DNA of 64,000 nucleotides from Methanococcoides alaskense. GTDB taxonomy: Archaea; Halobacteriota; Methanosarcinia; Methanosarcinales; Methanosarcinaceae. Of this stretch, positions 62,057-64,000 are shown piece after piece. Made by a program: the position numbers and the translations under genes. The stretch spans positions 1 through 64,000 of the forward strand of contig NZ_JAVDQI010000010.1 in NCBI RefSeq assembly GCF_031454185.1, given 5' to 3'. Numbering within the stretch: the first letter of the stretch is position 1; every line of letters starts with the position of its first letter. The notes under the pieces were generated by a model that was not told the origin of the DNA, ran no database searches, and worked only from the letters and a program-made list of their open reading frames with translations.

Positions 62057-62224
62057 TCAATTTGCGAAATACCAGAGAAGTCCCAGTGCGATACCGATCA
62101 GTACCCACATTTTAAAACTGCAGCAACTGCCAGAGCTGCAGCAACTTCCACTCCTGCATGCCTCATCAGCTTCATTGACATCAGACCCTTTAATTTCATC
62201 GTTATTTAAAGTATTATCATTCAT
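62057..62224 (-). CDS. Cys-rich, single-TM miniprotein
   Basis: A 55-residue protein. GGAGTGA lies 7 bases before the ATG. The N-terminal 20 residues are acidic; then CRSGSCCSSGSCCSF (residues 23-37) contains five cysteines in C-x4-CC-x4-CC spacing. A membrane helix (WVLIGIALGLLWYF, about 40-53) ends the protein. The cysteine cluster could bind a metal or metal cluster, or be lipidated. The family is unknown to me. A second cysteine-rich miniprotein is encoded 211 bp upstream in the same orientation. Confidence 0.6.
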   Translation of the reverse strand: MNDNTLNNDEIKGSDVNEADEACRSGSCCSSGSCCSFKMWVLIGIALGLLWYFAN

Positions 62225-62435
62225 GAATATTCACTCCTATTTTTTACTTTTAAAAAGCATCATAAAATTACAACAATTCATTAAAATACCCGCATTCGCA
62301 AAACACAGATCATACAGACCATTTCACTTCTGGTATGATAGCTATATTTTCGAATTACCACATTATTTTCAATTACACTGCTTTGATGAGACCATTTCAA
62401 TATATGCAGAGCGGCAACTTATACCCACCCTTGCG

Positions 62436-62591
62436 TCACGCATCACCAACTACCTTCCGATACTCCATCTCACAGGCATACAAACAAGCAGCAAATCTCT
62501 TCTTATCTCCAAGAACATCAACCGTCTGGTTCAGCCCAAGTTTTGAGCATTCCCCATAGACCTTACAGATATCACAACAGTTCCGACCCAT
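62436..62591 (-). CDS. Cys-rich soluble miniprotein
   Basis: A 51-residue protein starting at ATG 62591 with GGGGGTG upstream. Cysteines lie at 5, 6, 9 and 15 (NCCDICKVYGECSKL), with a pair at 36 and 40 (ACLYACEME). Six cysteines in 51 residues indicate metal binding, most likely zinc or an iron-sulfur site. No family recognised. The plus-strand frames covering the same place (62175-62559) have no such signals and are shadows. With the membrane miniprotein downstream it may form a small redox or metal-handling pair. Confidence 0.6.
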   Translation of the reverse strand: MGRNCCDICKVYGECSKLGLNQTVDVLGDKKRFAACLYACEMEYRKVVGDA

Positions 62592-62730
62592 AACACACCC
62601 CCTTAAGCTCAAAAATACGCATTCATCAGCATTAAAAGGATTAGATGAAGAGATTCAAGAGAACAAAAACAAAGGCATCAAGCATTCCAAATTGATTCCC
62701 TAAAAATGTAATAAAGGGAGAAAATAAACT

Positions 62731-62907
62731 TTAGAAACTTGACAAGAAACCGACCTTACTGAATACGAACACAGCGACAGAGCCCACGGCAACTTCCTGA
62801 AGATTGAAAGAAATAGATCCACCAGGGTTTGTGAGCATATAAAGGATCAATGTAGCAATTCCTGCAAAGGCGAAAGCACCAATGATAACATCTTCCATTT
62901 CTACCAT
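62731..62907 (-). CDS. Small two-helix membrane protein
   Basis: A 58-residue protein; start at ATG 62907 (MVEMEDVIIGAFAF) is preferred to 62940, with GAGTGTG upstream. Two hydrophobic segments, VIIGAFAFAGIATLILYML (about 7-25) and EVAVGSVAVFVFSKVGFLS (about 38-56), flank a short loop NPGGSISFNLQ. Function unknown. It is transcribed toward the cysteine-rich miniproteins. Confidence 0.5.
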   Translation of the reverse strand: MVEMEDVIIGAFAFAGIATLILYMLTNPGGSISFNLQEVAVGSVAVFVFSKVGFLSSF

Positions 62908-63214
62908 TTTTTCACACTCTATATGAAGTTGAGTATTCAATTTAAGCTACGAGAGTAACTATTATTGTATATACACCAAATTCGATTCGTTTTTAAGTGA
63001 TAATGTGATTTCCCTAAATGAGAATGTCACATATAAACTTTATGCAATAAAAATTTACAAATGCCTTTATAGGAAAAAATATAGACATCGACTAGAGATA
63101 ATTAACCTCGCATGAGAAATACAACCCCTCGACGTTGTAACTACAAAAAAAGCGATGAAGCAGAACATTACATGAAAATAGAAGAAGACGCCGGCTAAGA
63201 TAACTTATGCCAGA

Positions 63215-63619
63215 TCAGACATTCCCGGGTACCGCCCTTGCCCCCTCCGCAGAATTAGATAACACAGAATCAACAATAGACCCAAGTTCTTCGTCCATAA
63301 ATGGTTTGAGCAAAAAGCCCTGAGGATTGGCAAGTTCTGCCATCTCCCTCGTTTCACGGGAAGAATCGGCAGTAATGAAAACGATAGGAGTATTTGACAT
63401 TTCCCTTATCTTCATCGCGGTCTCCACCCCATTGATACCGCCTTTTAAACGGATATCCATGAGTACCATATCAGGTCGGACCTCCTCGACCATTGCAATA
63501 GCATCAACCCCTCTTGAAGCCAGGCCTGACACACAGTACCCCATTTTCGCCAGCTTCAACTTAATCATCATACCGACGATAAGTTCATCCTCAACTACTA
63601 CGATCTGCGCATCTTTCAT
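63215..63619 (-). CDS. Response regulator, receiver domain only
   Basis: A 134-residue CheY-like receiver. The start at 63619 (MKDAQIVVVEDE) is supported by GGGGA upstream. Key residues: Glu/Asp pair VVEDE (near 10), phospho-acceptor Asp in VLMDIRLKGG (about 54), Thr in FITAD, and Lys in LLKPF. There is no output domain, so it probably works by protein contacts, for example with a histidine kinase or a chemotaxis partner. It lies just downstream of the GAF-domain gene, with 66 bp between, reading the same way. Confidence 0.92.
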   Translation of the reverse strand: MKDAQIVVVEDELIVGMMIKLKLAKMGYCVSGLASRGVDAIAMVEEVRPDMVLMDIRLKGGINGVETAMKIREMSNTPIVFITADSSRETREMAELANPQGFLLKPFMDEELGSIVDSVLSNSAEGARAVPGNV

Positions 63620-63685
63620 AATACAGTCCCCAAACAAATATTCCAGCCCAGGATCATACCCATGTTACCCCAATAACAAAGAATA

Positions 63686-64000
63686 TCAAGTAAGGTCAAA
63701 CCGAATTCCATCCACCTTTACAGACAGATTCACATTATTTATCATAAGACCCGTAAGCGACTTGATCACATCAAGAGAATCACGGTCATTCTCAGGAATA
63801 ACGCACTCAGAAAACGATGCTGCAAAAAGCATTCCCATAAAATGCCCCTCGTGATGGATAGGAATTATCGCAGTACCCTGAAGACCCTCATCATTAAGGC
63901 ACGAACCTGAAATAAAAGGGTAGATCTCCGAATAATGCTTGTATATAGGAAAACCCTTCTCCGCAAAATTGAACTGAATAGAATTATGATCGAAATAGGA
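63686..64000 (-). CDS. GAF-domain protein, C-terminal part, cut by the window edge
   Basis: The frame runs from the window edge to a stop at 63688-63686, giving 104 residues of the C-terminus. They resemble a GAF sensor domain: IYKHYSEIYPFISGSCLNDEG, then LQGTAIIPIHHEGHFMGMLFA, and a final helix SLDVIKSLTGLMINNV. The N-terminal part lies outside. With the single-domain response regulator downstream, it is likely a signal-transduction protein. If it ends with GAF, any kinase or PAS domains must lie upstream of it, so the protein is not a typical sensor kinase ending in an HATPase. Confidence 0.65.
   Translation of the reverse strand, partial: SYFDHNSIQFNFAEKGFPIYKHYSEIYPFISGSCLNDEGLQGTAIIPIHHEGHFMGMLFAASFSECVIPENDRDSLDVIKSLTGLMINNVNLSVKVDGIRFDLT

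Noticed and set aside
62175..62559. Plus-strand frames of 123 and 74 codons
   Set aside because: No ribosome binding sites, and the minus strand has two short genes with cysteine-rich products and good start signals.

Overview
The window is chromosomal DNA from a methylotrophic methanogenic archaeon of the Methanosarcinales, most likely Methanococcoides and close to M. burtonii. The evidence is a methanogen-type (type 2) SerRS, archaeal eS1 and uS15, archaeal GltX, PAN, a KEOPS subunit, a 474-residue RuBisCO of the M. burtonii type, archaeal TATA boxes and many GGAGGTGAT-type ribosome binding sites.

Layout. (1) About 0.5-25.7 kb is ordinary chromosome: hisS followed by four pilin-like single-TM proteins; rps15; a UDP-GlcNAc cluster (sugar-1-P nucleotidyltransferase, glmS, glmM, second nucleotidyltransferase); a DHH/RecJ-like nuclease, pcc1 and family-4 uracil-DNA glycosylase; serS; rps3ae; gltX; a winged-helix gene with a FAH-family gene; mscS; a Rieske protein; msrB-msrA; small membrane proteins; an SMR transporter; a ferredoxin; and RuBisCO. 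(2) About 25.5-29.5 kb is a scarred region. The 3' end of RuBisCO, its terminator and the following tRNA-Leu were duplicated. The first tRNA-Leu copy lacks 7 nt of its anticodon arm. Between the copies lie a secreted seven-repeat PGF-CTERM protein and a toxin/antitoxin-like pair whose toxin has a stop codon inside Walker A. (3) 29,481-52,454 is a 23-kb integrative element bounded by a 15-bp direct repeat and inserted into the second tRNA-Leu(UAG), which it splits in two. It carries a tyrosine integrase at the left end, a plasmid-like replication module (DUF927 ATPase, an array of about eleven 9-bp repeats resembling iterons, a coiled-coil winged-helix protein under a palindromic operator), an Abi-alpha-like gene, a serine recombinase, decayed sequence and an approximately 11-kb BREX-like defence operon (DUF499 ATPase, compact PglZ, DUF1156 DNA methylase, small unknown protein, SNF2 helicase). 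Just inside its right end it carries a complete tRNA-Leu(UAG) that could replace the gene it breaks. (4) 52.5-64 kb returns to chromosome: MATE pump with MarR repressor, photolyase with a SOUL protein, tRNA-Gly, uvrB, a Q-rich winged-helix protein, PAN, tRNA-Glu, two cysteine-rich miniproteins not called by a length-based ORF search, and a response regulator downstream of a GAF-domain protein cut by the window edge.

The most interesting system is the element as a whole: it disrupts a tRNA gene, brings a compensating tRNA, keeps replication-type sequences and carries antiviral cargo. If the host has no other CUA-reading tRNA, clean loss of the element would still restore the original gene (the 15-bp core rebuilds an 85-nt tRNA), but internal deletions removing the right end would be lethal. 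That would favour retention; this is inference.
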